Assembly: GCA_964468805.1 (NCBI GenBank)
Contig: CAYXWM010000003.1
Span: 1 to 64,000, forward strand
Direction: 5' to 3'
Source of the DNA: CAYXWM01 sp964468805
Lineage (GTDB): Bacteria > Bacillota > Clostridia > Lachnospirales > WRBF01
Length of the DNA: 64,000 nt
The notes beneath the pieces are model-generated. The model was not told the DNA's origin and made no database searches. It was given only the letters and a program-made list of their open reading frames with translations. The number at the start of each line of letters is the position of its first letter. Position 1 is the first letter of the stretch. A program made the translations under genes and the position numbers. Shown here one piece after another: positions 61,883 to 64,000 of the stretch.

Positions 61883-62589
61883 GCTTGTTCTTCTCCTCCG
61901 AATTTATATCCTATACCTCTTACAGTAAGTATATATTTGGGGTTGCTGTTATCGGTTTCTATTTTGGCACGGAGATTCTTTATATGGGAGTCTATGGTTC
62001 GGTCATATCCGTCATAATCAATGCCAAAGGCTGTTTCTATAAGTTCGTCTCTTGTAAAAGTTTTATTTGGGTACTTTGCCAATGCAGCAAAAAGTTTAAA
62101 CTCGTTTGGAGTTAAATTTACCGGCTTCCCTTGTTTTTTTACACTGTATGATTGAAAATCTACCGCTAAATCCTCATTATTCCAACTCTTTTGGTTTTGT
62201 TCCGAATAAATCCCGACATCATTGCACCTCCGAAACAAACTGTTTACCCTTGCCACAAGCTCTCTCGGGCTAAACGGTTTAGTAATATAATCGTCAGCTC
62301 CCATATTAAGACCGGTTATTTTATTATCCTCAGCAGACTTAGCCGTAAGCATAATAATCGGTACTTTCGACTGCTTTCGTATTTCCTTGCAAATTTCTTC
62401 TCCGGAAATAAAGGGAAGCATTAAATCCAATATAACCATATCCGGTTTGTTATTTCTAAACAGGGTTAACGCTCGGTTACCGTCAAAGGCTATAAGGGTT
62501 TTGTAACCGCTGTTTATTAAATAAGCATTAACGGCTTCAGAAATTTTAGGCTCATCTTCAACAATTAAAATAGTTAAGGGTTTACACAT
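61879..62589 (-). CDS. OmpR/PhoB-type response regulator
   Basis: A 236-residue regulator. Receiver domain with VEDEPK, phospho-acceptor Asp55 (VILDLMLP) and Lys in DYITKPFSPRELVARVN; winged-helix DNA-binding domain from about 140 (LTPNEFKLFAALAKYPNKTF, DSHIKNLRAKIE). It pairs with the sensor kinase that follows with a 4-bp overlap. Likely regulates the neighbouring copper operon or itself; no operator was identified. Confidence 0.94.
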   Translation of the reverse strand: MCKPLTILIVEDEPKISEAVNAYLINSGYKTLIAFDGNRALTLFRNNKPDMVILDLMLPFISGEEICKEIRKQSKVPIIMLTAKSAEDNKITGLNMGADDYITKPFSPRELVARVNSLFRRCNDVGIYSEQNQKSWNNEDLAVDFQSYSVKKQGKPVNLTPNEFKLFAALAKYPNKTFTRDELIETAFGIDYDGYDRTIDSHIKNLRAKIETDNSNPKYILTVRGIGYKFGGEEQA

Positions 62590-62825
62590 TTTTTATATCC
62601 TTTTCTTTGAGTATTTATCTGAATATTTATTATATTGCAAAAATATGTAGGTTTTATGAAGATAATCGGATTTGCCGGTAAAGTAAATTTAATATAAATA
62701 ATTAAATTTACACTATGAAATTTTGCGGATTGGGTGTAATCTATATATAAAAGTATAACACAAGTAATTTGAAAACAATCTTTAAGTTTTATTAAATTTA
62801 TCAACCGAAGAAAAGAGAGATAAAT

Positions 62826-64000
62826 ATGAAATGGAGCTTTAGGAAACTTAGTTTTATAGGAGTTATTGTATTTACAAGCTTAAGCATTTTGATTACAAGC
62901 CAAAATAAACAGGAAGTTCAGGTTATTAATACAATCAGACAAATAAAAGACAAAGAACAAACCACGGCTCCAAAAAGTAAAACGCAAGGCCCTTTTTTAG
63001 AACTTTCGGCAGCGGATATTGCCCAAGATACAGCAAAAAAGAATGCCGACGACCATAAAATTTCTAAGCCGTCGGAAACAAATGAGTTTAAGCCCGTTGA
63101 AATTGATTATAAAAAAGTAAAGCCCAATGAAATCGGCGAAATAATGATAGTAATGTATCACGGATTGCTTTATGACAAGCCTTCGACCGACTATCACAGA
63201 AACGTTAATGATTTTAAAAATGACTTAAAGGTACTGTATGAAAAGGGATACAGATTGGTACCCTTACAGGATTTAATAGATAATAACATCAAAGTAGAAG
63301 CCGGACGAACACCTATAGTTTTGACTTTTGACGATGGGCTTAGTTCCGCATTTTCCTTGGAGACAAAAGACGGAGTCTTAGTTCCAAAAGTAGACTGTGC
63401 CGTAGATATAATAAATAAGTTTTCCGAGCAATATCCCGACTTTGGACGGGCTGCCGTGTTTTATATCAACGGTACAAGAGAAGCATTCATAGGTGACGGA
63501 ACTTTGCCTGAAAGGTTTGATTATTTAATAAGCAACGGCTACGAAATCGGAAACCATACTTACAGCCATAGCCAACTTTCCAAACTGGATAAAACCCAAA
63601 TTCAAAACGAGATAGCTTCCGTACATAATTTAGTAAAGCAAAATACAAACGGATACGTTATTAAAAGCCTTACATACCCCTACGGATTAAGACCTAAACA
63701 GGAATTTATTAATTTCGCCTTATCCGGTACATACGGCGGCATTGAATATGAATATTCATGGGCAATCAGAGAAGGTCAAAGCGGAGCTAGTGCTGCGCCA
63801 AACAACATCGCCTTTGACCCGCTGAACATTCCCAGAGTCAGAGGTACAAGCAACGCTGTAACGGACTTTGGCTGGTTTTTAGACTTTTACGAGAAAAATC
63901 CGTCCTTGAAGTATGTATCCGACGGTGACCCCAACCAAATATCCGTTCCCAAGTCTAAAAAAGAGTCGGTAAAACAAGAGAGTATTAAAGACAAGAGTTT
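62826..64000 (+). CDS. Exported polysaccharide deacetylase, 3' end outside window
   Basis: At least 391 residues, running off the end of the window. Residues about 8-26 are a signal or membrane anchor. A polar linker follows. The NodB homology domain holds VMYHGLLYDKPS, the metal-binding LTFDDGLSSAF (Asp-Asp) and NHTYSHSQLSKL (His-x3-His), plus TYPYGLRP. Such enzymes remove acetyl groups from peptidoglycan or poly-N-acetylglucosamine. AGAGAGA lies upstream of the ATG. The frame is uninterrupted to base 64000, ending in a Lys/Ser-rich stretch. Confidence 0.88.
   Translation, partial: MKWSFRKLSFIGVIVFTSLSILITSQNKQEVQVINTIRQIKDKEQTTAPKSKTQGPFLELSAADIAQDTAKKNADDHKISKPSETNEFKPVEIDYKKVKPNEIGEIMIVMYHGLLYDKPSTDYHRNVNDFKNDLKVLYEKGYRLVPLQDLIDNNIKVEAGRTPIVLTFDDGLSSAFSLETKDGVLVPKVDCAVDIINKFSEQYPDFGRAAVFYINGTREAFIGDGTLPERFDYLISNGYEIGNHTYSHSQLSKLDKTQIQNEIASVHNLVKQNTNGYVIKSLTYPYGLRPKQEFINFALSGTYGGIEYEYSWAIREGQSGASAAPNNIAFDPLNIPRVRGTSNAVTDFGWFLDFYEKNPSLKYVSDGDPNQISVPKSKKESVKQESIKDKS

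Noticed and set aside
1..64000. CRISPR arrays, tRNA and rRNA genes, prophage or integrase modules
   Set aside because: I looked for regularly spaced repeats, cloverleaf-like GGTTCGA arms and integrase/terminase motifs and saw none.

Overview
The window looks like chromosomal DNA of a low-GC, spore-forming, motile member of the Bacillota, most likely class Clostridia. This rests on AT-rich intergenic DNA, strong AGGAGG-type ribosome binding sites, a Firmicute-type infC-rpmI-rplT operon with an attenuated leader, CheV, an AbrB/SpoVT regulator, a CotJC-type manganese catalase remnant, and a GlpA-operon-style oxidoreductase with its DUF1667 partner. I cannot name the species. There is one 100-N scaffold gap (31861-31960). 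It is flanked by an identical 55-bp sequence on both sides, so the two contigs probably overlap and no bases are missing.

Layout. 1-2.7 kb: end of an anaerobic FAD oxidoreductase operon, then a decayed manganese-catalase gene and about 0.9 kb of eroded DNA. 2.7-7.1 kb: lipoprotein, voltage-gated-type K+ channel, an XRE regulator/PAP2 phosphatase pair with a striking start-codon hairpin, and a frameshifted methyltransferase. 7.2-15.6 kb: surface polysaccharide locus of the ABC-export type (permease, ATPase, broken initiating sugar transferase, two GT4 enzymes, a GT2-GT32 fusion, O-antigen-ligase-like protein). 15.9-19.6 kb: glycerate module (glycerate kinase, GntP permease, CdaR regulator). 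19.9-23.2 kb: UDP-GlcNAc 2-epimerase, a glycosyltransferase-like protein, a cell-wall amidase. 23.3-28.7 kb: UvrB, flavoprotein, MFS transporter, RadC, ArsC/Spx-like protein. 29-31.4 kb: rhamnulose-phosphate aldolase and rhamnulokinase. 32.3-41 kb: secreted S9 peptidase, rRNA methyltransferase, hydrolase, MFS exporter, Lgt-like protein, CtpA protease. 41.4-42.8 kb: IF3/L35/L20 operon. 43-50 kb: asparagine synthetase, CheV, haem catalase, GyrI-like protein, AbrB. 50.3-55.7 kb: FetAB-type iron exporter, nitroreductase, ABM monooxygenase, polar amino acid ABC transporter. 55.9-62.6 kb: copper module (CopA, two cupredoxin proteins, one fused to an HMA and a TauE/DsbD-like membrane domain) next to a two-component system whose sensor carries a Cys/Met-rich motif. 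62.8-64 kb: secreted polysaccharide deacetylase running off the end.

The most unusual signals are non-coding. One family of about 130-bp structured repeats lies in the same orientation upstream of katA, fetA and an MFS exporter. A second palindromic repeat family has three copies, one internally deleted. A 15-bp stem can mask both the Shine-Dalgarno sequence and the AUG of the PAP2 gene. A second gene appears to use a hairpin as a spacer between its Shine-Dalgarno sequence and its start. Several genes are broken (CotJC-like catalase, sugar transferase, methyltransferase), which points to real decay or to assembly/sequencing errors. All calls come from reading the sequence and motifs; no database search was run.
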